DNA of 12,329 nt from an uncultured Selenomonas sp. (GTDB lineage: Bacteria; Bacillota; Negativicutes; Selenomonadales; Selenomonadaceae), in NCBI GenBank assembly GCA_937915915.1, contig CALGGN010000432.1:1-12329 (forward strand), given 5' to 3'. Each line of letters begins with the position of its first letter. The stretch's first letter is position 1. Of this stretch, positions 1-7,100 are shown one piece after another. The notes beneath the pieces were generated by a model. The model saw only the letters and a list, made by a program, of their open reading frames with translations. It was not told the origin of the DNA and did no database searches. The position numbers were made by a program, and so were the translations under genes.

Positions 1-15
1 ACGCTCTTCCGATCT
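1..15. other. Illumina sequencing adapter remnant (not genomic)
   Basis: The first 15 bases read ACGCTCTTCCGATCT, the 3' end of the Illumina TruSeq universal adapter. On the minus strand this is AGATCGGAAGAGCGT, the standard adapter read-through prefix. It sits exactly at the window edge and interrupts the murB reading frame: the codons after Ala160 (E-I-G-R-A) come from adapter. It should be trimmed. It also shows that base 16 is the true end of the contig. Confidence 0.96.
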
Positions 16-496
16 CAGCCTCAACGGCGCGCACCTTGGAAATGACCTGCTTCATCTCACCGTCATACGCTCCCGCATTCATGAACACCGCACCGCCGAT
101 GCTGCCCGGAATGCCCACGGCAAACTCCATGCCGGACAGTCCATGATCCGCCGCAAAATGCGATACATCCTTTAAGAGTGCGCCTGCACCCGCAACGATG
201 CAATCCCCCTCCTGACGTATCTCCGAAAAGGGGCCGTTGAACTTGAGCACCGCTCCGCGGATTCCCTTGTCACGCACCAGCACATTCGATCCATTGCCGA
301 GAATGGTAAAGGGAATTCCGTACTGCCGGAGCAGCCGAAGAACCGCCATGACATCCTCCCTCGTGGAGGGAAAAATCAAATAATCCGCCGGCCCACCGAT
401 CCGAAAGGTCGTATGTCCACGCATGGGCTCCTCCACCATCAGCTGTTCCGGACGCAATACCTTGCGAAGCTCCGCCACAAAGGATTCATTTATCAC
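16..496 (-). CDS. murB: UDP-N-acetylenolpyruvoylglucosamine reductase, 3' end missing (contig edge)
   Basis: MurB is the FAD-dependent cytoplasmic enzyme that reduces UDP-GlcNAc-enolpyruvate to UDP-MurNAc in peptidoglycan synthesis. Only about 160 of the usual roughly 300 residues are present; the frame runs into the adapter at bases 1-15. The visible part is the FAD-binding domain: RIGGPADYL (about residues 32-40), GNGSNVLV (67-74) and the diagnostic GIPGSIGGAVFMNAGAY stretch (about 128-144). The substrate-binding C-terminal domain is missing. The chosen start is GTG at 496, preceded by AGAGAGG nine bases upstream (about 506-512); no better in-frame start lies between it and the HTTFRIGG region. 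It begins 25 bases after the trmL stop, so the two are probably co-transcribed. The truncation is a contig-end artefact, not a broken gene. Confidence 0.95.
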
Positions 497-521
497 AATC
501 GAAAACCTCTCTTTAATTCTC

Positions 522-1013
522 TTATTCCCCACCGCTGCTCAATCCCGGCCCCGCCTCTGCGAGCCGCTCAAAGCCCTGCTGCCGCAGTGCCTCGTATGCC
601 ACGACTGCCACGGCATTGGACAGATTCAGCGAGCGTGCGTCTGCAATCATCGGTATGCGCACACAGGACTCCCAATGCTCTTGCAGGATGCTTTCGGGTA
701 TCCCCGCCGTTTCCTTCCCGAACACTAGGATATCCTCCGGGCCGTAAGCAGTTTCCGAATAGGGGCGCGGCGCCTTCGTGGAGCAATAATGGAAATCATG
801 TCCATGATAAAGCGCCAATACCTCATCAAAATTCTCATGATAATGTACCCTGACCAGATGCCAGTAATCCAGGCCCGCACGTTTCAAATACCTGTCGTCC
901 GTCGAAAACCCCAAGGGCTTCACCAAGTGCAGCTCCATCCCCGTTGCCGCGCAAAGCCTCGCGATATTCCCCGTATTCCCCGGGATCTCCGGCTCAATCA
1001 ATACAATATGCAA
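522..1013 (-). CDS. trmL: tRNA (cytidine/uridine(34)-2'-O)-methyltransferase, TrmL/SPOUT family
   Basis: TrmL 2'-O-methylates the wobble nucleotide of tRNA-Leu isoacceptors using S-adenosylmethionine. The protein is about 163 residues, normal for this single-domain SPOUT enzyme. The knot motifs are in order: EPEIPGNTGNIARLC near residues 7-21, LVFGKETAGIPESIL near 94-108, and IPMIADARSLNLSNAVAVVAYEAL near 118-141. The conserved NTGN, the GKE.AGIP loop and the SLNLSNAVAVV segment are all intact. I place the start at TTG 1013, with GGGAG eight bases upstream (1022-1026). It begins directly at HIVLIEPEIPGN, where family members begin. An upstream TTG at 1055 would add a 14-residue tail and falls at or near the expected transcription start, so I reject it. 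A GTG at 1022 has no spacing for its ribosome site. murB follows. Confidence 0.93.
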   Translation of the reverse strand: MHIVLIEPEIPGNTGNIARLCAATGMELHLVKPLGFSTDDRYLKRAGLDYWHLVRVHYHENFDEVLALYHGHDFHYCSTKAPRPYSETAYGPEDILVFGKETAGIPESILQEHWESCVRIPMIADARSLNLSNAVAVVAYEALRQQGFERLAEAGPGLSSGGE

Positions 1014-1063
1014 ATGCAGCACTCCCGCAAATCCAAAACTTCCGAAAAAAATCAAACAAGGTC

Positions 1064-1092
1064 ATTATAACGCAATCACTCAAATTTTGCCA
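1064..1092 (-). promoter_or_regulatory. Candidate sigma-70 promoter for trmL-murB
   Basis: The minus strand carries a perfect TATAAT at 1064-1069. Seventeen bases upstream is TGGCAA (1087-1092), only a 3/6 match to TTGACA. Transcription would start near 1055-1058, leaving a leader of about 43 bases before the TTG start at 1013. It sits in the 97-base gap between the AAA-like gene and trmL, where a promoter is expected. The weak -35 keeps this tentative. Confidence 0.5.
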
Positions 1093-1110
1093 GCAGCAAA
1101 AATTCTTGTC

Positions 1111-2745
1111 TCACAAGCCCTGCTCCATCAGTACCTTCTCCTGCCAGTCCGTGATGTTCCTGATGCCTGCCTCATAGGAGAAATTGATGCCCAGCGCGTG
1201 GACCGTCTGCCCCTTTGCCTGAGCCGGACGGAGGTACTTTTCCGCGTATTTCTGCACGTCGATCTGTCGCACAGCCTCCGCCGCTGTCTTGTCCAGCTTG
1301 AACTCGATGATATAAAGATGCTGCTCCGTATCCAGCACACCGTCGATCCGCCCGATATTCGTCGTGACCTCCGCCTGCATCTCCATGCCGCACATACGGA
1401 AGATGGTGTAGACAATGGACTGGTAATACTTCTCCTGCTTCACCTGGATATCATAACTCAGCCCTGCGAAAAACTCCCGCAGAAGCTCCATCATCTGCTC
1501 CGTGTCGCCTGTTCCGGCGGCACGACCCAATTCGAATACATAGGCATATGGATCTGTGTCTTGATTGTACGCTGTCAGCAGTCCGGTTTCGAATGACGAA
1601 CGGACCTCTCCATTGGGGAATCGCAAACGATAATAACTCATCCCACCTTGCATATCTTCCCTATCCAGCGTCAAATAACCTGTCTGAAGCATGAGCTGCA
1701 TCACACGCAAGGGCTGTACCCTGGGGTCCGCCAACTCTGCCAGATTGAAGGTTGCCAAAGACTCATCCGTCAGGCTCGCCCCTACCACGTCCGTCAACAT
1801 CATGTTCTTGTACGTCATGAGCTTCATCAAAAAAGTCGGCGTGCCCGTCTCAAACCAATAATTACGGAATTTGGCCTTATTGTAAAAAAATTTGCCGATG
1901 GAGACCGGGTTATAGACGCTTTCACATCCCACAGCGAAACAGAAACCATCGTACCAGTTCTTGAGCTCTGACAGCAATCCCGCCCTGTCCATGACACGGT
2001 TCCACCTGTCCCGCCTTCCTTCCCGCACCACCTCTTCCAGATGCTCGGCAAAATTCTCTTCCAGTTCCGCCTGCGTGTAGCCGAACATCGTCGCGTAATC
2101 CTCATGCATGCTGATGTCCGTCAAATTGTTCAGCTTGCTGAAAATGGAAACCTTCGCAAACTTCGTGACACCTGTCAGGAACACAAAACGCAGCAGTGCC
2201 TCCGATCCCTTGATGGTCTGATAAAAAGATTCCAGAGCCGCACGGAAGATTTCCGCATCCCCCGCATCCTCTACATGACCAATGATGGGCTTGTCATACT
2301 CATCAATCAGAAGCACCACGCCACAGTCATATTTCTTATACAACTTGCGGATGATATCGTCAAGCATATCCGCCGCCGATCCGCCCTCTGCCGATATCCC
2401 ATATTCCTCGGCCGTATACCGGAGCGCTCTCTGCAGGCCGCTCTCCATCAGCTCTACCGTGCTGTTGTCATACCGCCCGAAGTCGATATGGATGACCGGA
2501 TGCACCGGCCAGTCGTAGTCCGTCCCTGTAAGATACAATCCTTCAAAAAGCTCCCGCCTCCCCCGGAAAATGGCCTCAATGGTCGAAACGGCCAGGCTCT
2601 TGCCAAAACGCCGCGGGCGGGCGCAGAAGAACTGGCCTCCCTTGTCCTGCAGAAGTCTGTAGATATAGCTTGTTTTATCAACATACAAGCAACCATTGTC
2701 TCTCAGCTTGGAAAACGTATAGATCGATGTCGCAATCTCCTTCAT
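1111..2745 (-). CDS. AAA-ATPase-like / PD-(D/E)XK nuclease-like protein (DUF1703 type)
   Basis: This 544-residue protein matches the architecture of the AAA-ATPase_like plus DUF1703 family, which is common in multiple copies in anaerobes and has no firmly established role. The N-terminal half has a P-loop variant CARPRRFGKSL (about residues 41-51) and a Walker B segment VVLLIDEYD (143-151). The C-terminal part carries nuclease-like residues: GRIDGVL (Asp468) and IIEFKLD (Glu481-x-Lys483), with RQIDVQKYAEKY following. This is the usual D...ExK pattern, so catalysis is plausible but unproven. The start is ATG 2745, with AGAGG nine bases upstream; a TTG at 2763 is poorly supported. The gene lies 29 bases after the 187-residue unknown protein and is probably co-transcribed with it. 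No clear terminator follows; the gap to trmL holds a candidate promoter. It may be an accessory or defence-type gene, but that is inference. Confidence 0.86.
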   Translation of the reverse strand: MKEIATSIYTFSKLRDNGCLYVDKTSYIYRLLQDKGGQFFCARPRRFGKSLAVSTIEAIFRGRRELFEGLYLTGTDYDWPVHPVIHIDFGRYDNSTVELMESGLQRALRYTAEEYGISAEGGSAADMLDDIIRKLYKKYDCGVVLLIDEYDKPIIGHVEDAGDAEIFRAALESFYQTIKGSEALLRFVFLTGVTKFAKVSIFSKLNNLTDISMHEDYATMFGYTQAELEENFAEHLEEVVREGRRDRWNRVMDRAGLLSELKNWYDGFCFAVGCESVYNPVSIGKFFYNKAKFRNYWFETGTPTFLMKLMTYKNMMLTDVVGASLTDESLATFNLAELADPRVQPLRVMQLMLQTGYLTLDREDMQGGMSYYRLRFPNGEVRSSFETGLLTAYNQDTDPYAYVFELGRAAGTGDTEQMMELLREFFAGLSYDIQVKQEKYYQSIVYTIFRMCGMEMQAEVTTNIGRIDGVLDTEQHLYIIEFKLDKTAAEAVRQIDVQKYAEKYLRPAQAKGQTVHALGINFSYEAGIRNITDWQEKVLMEQGL

Positions 2746-2774
2746 GACCAAACACCTCTGCAACTTGTTTATCC

Positions 2775-3338
2775 CTATTTCTTCTGTCTCCCTTCCTCCG
2801 CTGCCGCAAACAGGTTGACGCCGATGAGGTTGATATTGCGGAACTGCATGAGGATATCATTGATCTCGTGCTCCCCGCTGCGGCTGTTCTCCTCGTAGGC
2901 AAGGGTGAAGACCTCCCTCGCCACAAGCTCGTTTTGCGCCTTGGAAAGCGATGGGATAGGCTTATAGTATTTCTCGATGCAGCTTTTCCGTATTTCCGAG
3001 GTGATGATGTAGCGGCGCACTTCCTGATAAACCCGCTCCACCTGCTTGCGGGCTTCCTCCAGAATTTCCACCGCCTTCTGCGTCAGTTCCTCGGCATCCG
3101 AGGCCTCCGCATGCGTGTCCTCCAGATATTTGCGGAACTCCATGAGCTCCACGTTCATGCAGGTATAGGTGCTTTTCTCCGATTTGTTCAGGAACTTCAC
3201 CTTATGGAAGGAAAGATCCAATCCTGTTCCCCGCGCCTTGCTGTTGATGAAATTCAGCAGCGCCCGATTGGTCGGCACCAAGCGATCCAGGGAATTCGTA
3301 ATCGGGCGAAGTCTCTCGTGCAATTCCTTTTCCGTCAT
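2775..3338 (-). CDS. Hypothetical protein, 187 aa, largely alpha-helical
   Basis: I do not recognise this family. The protein is soluble-looking, with no signal peptide or membrane segment. It is rich in Glu, Lys and Arg, and its middle (about residues 80-112, EELTQKAVEILEEARKQV and onward) looks like a long, possibly coiled-coil helix. A second helical region runs from about 130 to 180. The start at ATG 3338 is well supported by GGGAGG eight bases upstream; a TTG at 3359 lies inside the T-run of the uspA terminator and is rejected. The ORF is surely expressed as a gene: good ribosome site, intact frame, and close spacing (29 bases) to the AAA/PD-(D/E)XK gene downstream. A partner role for that ATPase is a guess from position only. 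It starts 20 bases after the uspA terminator with no room for a promoter between. Confidence 0.8.
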   Translation of the reverse strand: MTEKELHERLRPITNSLDRLVPTNRALLNFINSKARGTGLDLSFHKVKFLNKSEKSTYTCMNVELMEFRKYLEDTHAEASDAEELTQKAVEILEEARKQVERVYQEVRRYIITSEIRKSCIEKYYKPIPSLSKAQNELVAREVFTLAYEENSRSGEHEINDILMQFRNINLIGVNLFAAAEEGRQKK

Positions 3339-3357
3339 ACCGAATCCCTCCCTGAAC

Positions 3358-3384
3358 AAAAAAAGCTGCCGCTATGCGGCAGCT
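3358..3384 (-). terminator. Rho-independent terminator of the universal stress protein gene
   Basis: A perfect 9-bp stem (3364-3372 with 3376-3384, loop of three bases) is followed on the minus strand by a run of T from 3363 down to 3358. It begins ten bases after the uspA stop codon and is the clearest simple terminator in the window. Confidence 0.93.
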
Positions 3385-3394
3385 CAGGCAAATC

Positions 3395-3775
3395 TTACTT
3401 AATGACCATAACAGGCACAGGAGATTCCTCCACGACCTTCTGGCTCACACTGCCAATCAACGCTCCCTTGAAAAGCCCCAGCCCGCGGCTTCCCATGACA
3501 ATCATGTCGCTCTTTTCCGACTCGGCCACCCGCAGGATCGCCTTTGCGATATTGCCCGTCTCCACATGCTTCGCGGCGCGGATATCCTCCGGCAGCTTTT
3601 CCCAAATGCGGTCAAATACGATATGGCTTGGGATATCCTTGTTGATATTGCTCGCGACATAGACAAAATCCATCTCTGCCTTGCATTTCTCCGCCAAAAA
3701 AATCGCCTCATCCACGGCCTTGCATCCGTTGACCGAGCCATCCACAGGAACCAGAATCTTTTTTATCGTGCTCAC
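3395..3775 (-). CDS. uspA: Universal stress protein, UspA family, ATP-binding type
   Basis: This is a single-domain 126-residue universal stress protein, a cytoplasmic nucleotide-binding protein of stress and starvation physiology with no enzymatic reaction assignable from sequence. It opens with the family hallmark KKILVPVDGS (Asp12). Near the C-terminus is the ATP-binding motif G-2x-G-9x-G-S (Gly95, Gly98, Gly108, Ser109; GSRGLG...IGS), followed by KVVEESPVPVMVIK. It therefore belongs to the ATP-binding subgroup rather than the E. coli UspA-like non-binding group. The start is GTG 3775 with a near-perfect AGGAGG seven bases upstream. It appears monocistronic: its own terminator lies at 3358-3384, and upstream is an AT-rich 108-base gap with a weak terminator candidate. 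I see no convincing promoter in that gap. Confidence 0.95.
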   Translation of the reverse strand: MSTIKKILVPVDGSVNGCKAVDEAIFLAEKCKAEMDFVYVASNINKDIPSHIVFDRIWEKLPEDIRAAKHVETGNIAKAILRVAESEKSDMIVMGSRGLGLFKGALIGSVSQKVVEESPVPVMVIK

Positions 3776-3835
3776 AGAAATCCCTCCTCACGCTCTCATT
3801 TTCCTTCTATATCGAATAATTCGCTATCCAAGCGG

Positions 3836-3864
3836 AAAATCCTTTTTCATTGAAGAAGGTTTTT
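3836..3864 (-). terminator. Weak terminator candidate after the aminotransferase gene
   Basis: Twenty bases past the aminotransferase stop is an imperfect hairpin. CCTT-C-TTC pairs with GAA-A-AAGG around a three-base loop (3841-3859), extended by AAAA/TTTT arms with A.A and C.A mismatches, and followed by a short T run. It fits the expected end of the aroF operon, but stability is low. Roughly symmetric A/T arms mean it could act in either direction. Confidence 0.42.
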
Positions 3865-3883
3865 CAAGGAAATCCAAGTCATT

Positions 3884-5074
3884 TTATCGATACTCCGCGG
3901 CCAGCTGCTTGAACAGCGGCAGGGAACGCTCGATAGTTTCCGTTTTGATGCAGTAGGCAACACGGAAATAGCCGGGACATCCGAAATCAGCGCCGGGAAC
4001 CAGCAGCAGATCGTATTTCTTCGCGCGCTCGCAGAACGCATAGTCATCTTCTTCCAATGCCTTTGGGAAGAGATAGAACGCGCCCTGCGGCTTCACGCAG
4101 TCAAAGCCCGCGTCAATCAGCCCCTGATAGAGCATCTGCCCATTCCTTGCATAGGTGCTGATGTCGGAGGGCTTCCCCGCACAGCGCGCCACCACAAGCT
4201 GCCAAAGGGACGGCGCATTCACATGGGTGAGCACCCGCGCCGCGCCTGCAACTGCCCCGTAGATCCTGCCGAAATCCTCCACCTCATCCGGCACGACGAT
4301 ATAGCCGATGCGCTCCCCCGGCAGGGAAAAGGACTTGCTGTAGGAATAGCAGACCAAGGTATTCTCATAATACTTCGTCACATAGGGAACTTCATAGCCT
4401 TCATAGGCAATCTCCCGGTATGGCTCATCGGAAATGATGAAAATCGGATGCCCGTATTCCTTCGATTTCTTCCGTAAAATATCCGCAAGACGCCGGATGG
4501 TCTGCTCCGAATAGACTGCGCCGCTCGGGTTGTTCGGAGAGTTCACGATGACCGCCTTGGTCTTCGCATGGACGAGCCCCTCAAAGGCCGTGAAATTGAT
4601 CTGGAAATCCTCCGGCTGCGCGGGAACCACCACAAGGCTTGCGCCGACGGATTCCACGAAGCAGCGGTATTCCGGGAAAAAGGGTGCGAATGCGATGAAC
4701 TCATCTCCCGGCTCCGCCAATGCCTTGAAACTGATCGTAATTGCCGCCGCCGCACCTGCCGTGAGAAAGAGATTCTTGCCCGCGAACTTCGTTCCGAACC
4801 GTGCGTTGATGCTCCCGGCCAGTGTCTCGCGCACTTCCGGATTTCCCGGTGCTACGGTATAGCCGTGCACCGCGCTCGGCTCCATCTCCCGCAAAATGTC
4901 AATGGCCGCCTGCTTCACGAATTCCGGCGTGGGGACATTAGGATTCCCCAGACTGAAATCAAAGATGTTCTCCTCCCCGACCTCGGCCGCACGTTTGCGC
5001 CCGAACTCGAAAATCGTGCGGATCGTGGATTTCTTCGTCCCCAGCTCATACATCTTCTCTGAAACCATTCCCAT
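3884..5074 (-). CDS. PLP-dependent class I/II aminotransferase, probably of the aromatic/aspartate type
   Basis: This is a 396-residue fold-type I aminotransferase transferring amino groups between an amino acid and a 2-oxo acid. PLP-site features are visible: NSPNNPSG (178-185), SDEPYREIAY with Asp216 and Tyr219, the Schiff-base lysine in YSYSKSFS (Lys247), GERIGYI downstream of it, and the carboxylate-binding Arg371 in FRVAYC. The start is ATG 5074, with AAAGGG six bases upstream; a second ATG at 5068 and a TTG at 5110 overlapping the tyrA stop are less well placed. It lies 32 bases after tyrA as the last gene of the aroF-tyrA unit. A job in the final transamination to tyrosine or phenylalanine is therefore likely, but substrate specificity cannot be read from sequence and aspartate or alanine are alternatives. 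Confidence 0.92.
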   Translation of the reverse strand: MGMVSEKMYELGTKKSTIRTIFEFGRKRAAEVGEENIFDFSLGNPNVPTPEFVKQAAIDILREMEPSAVHGYTVAPGNPEVRETLAGSINARFGTKFAGKNLFLTAGAAAAITISFKALAEPGDEFIAFAPFFPEYRCFVESVGASLVVVPAQPEDFQINFTAFEGLVHAKTKAVIVNSPNNPSGAVYSEQTIRRLADILRKKSKEYGHPIFIISDEPYREIAYEGYEVPYVTKYYENTLVCYSYSKSFSLPGERIGYIVVPDEVEDFGRIYGAVAGAARVLTHVNAPSLWQLVVARCAGKPSDISTYARNGQMLYQGLIDAGFDCVKPQGAFYLFPKALEEDDYAFCERAKKYDLLLVPGADFGCPGYFRVAYCIKTETIERSLPLFKQLAAEYR

Positions 5075-5106
5075 CACTGTCCCTTTCTTATGCTTTTCAT
5101 ACAGTC

Positions 5107-5997
5107 TCAATTCGGATCGAATTTCTGCTCCACACGCTCCAAGATACGATCCCGCAGTCCTTTGGAAGCCGCAAAATAATCATGCACCGCCTGTCGATCC
5201 TGCGTTCCGATCGCATCAATGACCTCGCCCAGGATGCCTTGCAGCTCCCGCAAATGCGCGGAAATCGCCTCGCCGTTCGTCATGCAGATATCCGCCCACA
5301 TATCCGCGTTGGAGGACGCGATGCGCGTCGTATCCTTGAAACCGCCCCCAATGAGCTTGATGCATGATTCCAGATCGTCCTCGCGGCGCTCCAAGAGCGT
5401 CACCAGTGCAGCCGCTGCCACATGCGGCACATGGCTGATCACAGAGGCGCAAAGATCATGCTTCGCGAGATCCAGTGTCATGAAATTCGCGCGGATATGC
5501 CGCAGCACGCTCATGAGCTTTTCATGCGCTTCCTTCGGCGCGCCTGTGTCCTCCACGATCACATAGGCCTTGTTCACAAACAGGTCTTTGTCCGCTGCTG
5601 CGACGCCGCTTTTCTCGCGTCCCGTCATGGGATGCCCTGCGATATAGAAGATATCGGGCGGCAAAAGCTCTTTGAGCTGCCGGAAAATATACTGCTTCGT
5701 ACTGCCCGCATCCGTGATGATGCATCCCCTTTTCAAAAAGGGAAGGATTTTTTTTACCATCGGCACGATCTGCAGGACAGGCGGGCTCAGGAATACGATA
5801 TCCGCATCCCCGACTACCTCCTCTATATCCGGGGACGCAACATCCACCGCGCCCCGTTCCATGGCGAGATCCATGGAGGCCTGCGTCCTGCAAAGCCCTG
5901 TGATATGGATATCATCGCCCATGGCATCCTTGAGCGCGAGTCCCAGAGAACCGCCGATCAGCCCCACGCCGATGATGGCGAAATTGACCCGGCTCAT
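5107..5997 (-). CDS. tyrA: Prephenate dehydrogenase (tyrosine biosynthesis), ACT-less
   Basis: TyrA oxidatively decarboxylates prephenate to 4-hydroxyphenylpyruvate with NAD(P)+. The 296-residue protein has an N-terminal Rossmann fold (IIGVGLIGGSLGLAL, residues 8-22), the DAGSTK turn (96-101) and the GHPMTGREKSG active-site motif (His122). The dimerising helical domain follows, with SHVPHVAAAAL (188-198) and GGGFKDTTRIASSN (Arg225). It ends shortly after this domain, so the C-terminal ACT regulatory domain found in Bacillus-type TyrA (about 370 residues) is absent. Its ATG overlaps the aroF stop as ATGA (5994-5997), indicating translational coupling; an AGGG lies four bases before the ATG inside aroF. 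With no ACT domain, feedback control probably rests on the upstream DAHP synthase; that is inference. Confidence 0.95.
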   Translation of the reverse strand: MSRVNFAIIGVGLIGGSLGLALKDAMGDDIHITGLCRTQASMDLAMERGAVDVASPDIEEVVGDADIVFLSPPVLQIVPMVKKILPFLKRGCIITDAGSTKQYIFRQLKELLPPDIFYIAGHPMTGREKSGVAAADKDLFVNKAYVIVEDTGAPKEAHEKLMSVLRHIRANFMTLDLAKHDLCASVISHVPHVAAAALVTLLERREDDLESCIKLIGGGFKDTTRIASSNADMWADICMTNGEAISAHLRELQGILGEVIDAIGTQDRQAVHDYFAASKGLRDRILERVEQKFDPN

Positions 5998-7007
5998 AAT
6001 GCCCTGCCCATGATCTTTGCAATTTCCGAAATCTCGCGCATGACAACCTCAAAGTTTTTCGGCTTCAAGGACTGATCTCCGTCCGAAAGCGCGATCTCGG
6101 GATGCGGATGCACCTCGATGATGAGCCCATCCGCGCCTGCCGCCACTGCTGCGCGCGCCATCGGACGCACCATTTGCCAGCGACCTGTTCCATGGCTTGG
6201 ATCCACGAGGACAGGCAGGTGGGAAAGCTCTTTCACTGCCGCAACCGCGCTGAGATCCAGTGTATTGCGCGTAAAGGTCTCATAGGTGCGGATGCCGCGC
6301 TCGCAGAGAATCACATTTTCATTTCCGCCGGCCATGATGTACTCCGCTGCATTCAGCCACTCACTGATGGTAGCGGACAGCCCGCGTTTCAAAAGCACCG
6401 GCTTCTTCACTTTTCCCAACGCCTTGAGCATCTGGAAGTTCTGCATATTGCGTGCGCCCACCTGAAAGACATCCGCATAGGTTCCGACCAGATCGATATC
6501 ATCGTGATCCACGATCTCCGTAATGACCTTCAGCCCGAATTCATCCGCCACGGTACGAAGCATCTTCAGGCCCTGATCCTCCAGACCCTGAAAATCGTAG
6601 GGGGATGTGCGGGGCTTGAACGCACCGCCGCGCAAGAACTGCGCGCCTGCCTGCTTCACGCACTGAGCCGCCTCGCGGAGCTGCTCCACGCTCTCCACCG
6701 AGCAGGGACCCGCCATGATGACCAGACGGTCTCCCCCGATTTTCACGCCCCCCACGTCAATGACGGAATCCGCCGGATGGAAATCCCGGCTCACCAGCTT
6801 GTATTTCTCTGTGATGCGGACGGTTTTCTCCACGCCCTCCATCATGTTCATCTCAAGATTGGCAATCTTCTTCTTATCCCCGATGACACCGACGATGGTG
6901 CGATCCTCGCCCTCGGAAAGATGGAAGCGCAGTCCAGCGCGTTCCAGCTTTGCCTGCACGCCCTCAATGTTTTCTTTTGTCGCATTCGGCCCCATAACTA
7001 TAATCAT
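5994..7007 (-). CDS. aroF: 3-deoxy-7-phosphoheptulonate (DAHP) synthase, type I-beta with N-terminal regulatory domain
   Basis: This enzyme condenses phosphoenolpyruvate and erythrose 4-phosphate, the first step of the shikimate pathway. The 337 residues comprise an N-terminal ferredoxin-like domain (about 1-70, MIIVMGPNATKENIEG onward) and a TIM barrel. With the chosen start the metal ligands fall at Cys102 (AGPCSVES), His272 (DPSHGTGRW), Glu298 (IIEVHPHPE) and Asp309 (LSDGDQSL), the same numbers as in Thermotoga maritima DAHP synthase. RGGAFKPRTSPYDF (126-139) and KRGLSATISEW (207-217) are also intact. In T. maritima the N-terminal domain mediates tyrosine/phenylalanine inhibition, so similar feedback is likely here. 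The start is ATG 7007, with GGGAGG eight bases upstream; a TTG at 7013 is too close to that site. It is the first gene of the aroF-tyrA-aminotransferase operon. Confidence 0.96.
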   Translation of the reverse strand: MIIVMGPNATKENIEGVQAKLERAGLRFHLSEGEDRTIVGVIGDKKKIANLEMNMMEGVEKTVRITEKYKLVSRDFHPADSVIDVGGVKIGGDRLVIMAGPCSVESVEQLREAAQCVKQAGAQFLRGGAFKPRTSPYDFQGLEDQGLKMLRTVADEFGLKVITEIVDHDDIDLVGTYADVFQVGARNMQNFQMLKALGKVKKPVLLKRGLSATISEWLNAAEYIMAGGNENVILCERGIRTYETFTRNTLDLSAVAAVKELSHLPVLVDPSHGTGRWQMVRPMARAAVAAGADGLIIEVHPHPEIALSDGDQSLKPKNFEVVMREISEIAKIMGRAL

Positions 7008-7055
7008 TCCCAAAACCTCCCAGAACTAGGAACTGTCACAAAAACCACCATAACC

Positions 7056-7084
7056 TTTTTAGCAGTTTTCCGGCAGTTTGTCAA
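7056..7084 (-). promoter_or_regulatory. Sigma-70 promoter of the aroF-tyrA-aminotransferase operon
   Basis: The minus strand has a perfect TTGACA (7079-7084), a 17-base spacer and TAAAAA (7056-7061), preceded by TGC to give an extended -10. Transcription should begin near 7049, leaving a leader of about 42 bases that ends in the GGGAGG site of aroF. No attenuator or riboswitch fits in this short leader. It lies in the 93-base gap after the yihY stop. Confidence 0.7.
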
Positions 7085-7100
7085 CACAGCTGATGAGAAA

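Noticed and set aside
522..1055. Longer trmL starting at TTG 1055
   Set aside because: The start would fall at or next to the expected transcription start from TATAAT 1064-1069, and the extra residues are absent from family members; TTG 1013 has a GGGAG site.
2041..2898. 285-codon plus-strand ORF
   Set aside because: It is antisense to the AAA-like gene and the start of the 187-aa gene boundary; no ribosome site or family resemblance supports it.
3785..3835. Promoter for uspA with TATAGA as -10
   Set aside because: No acceptable -35 lies 16-18 bases upstream; the region is merely AT-rich.
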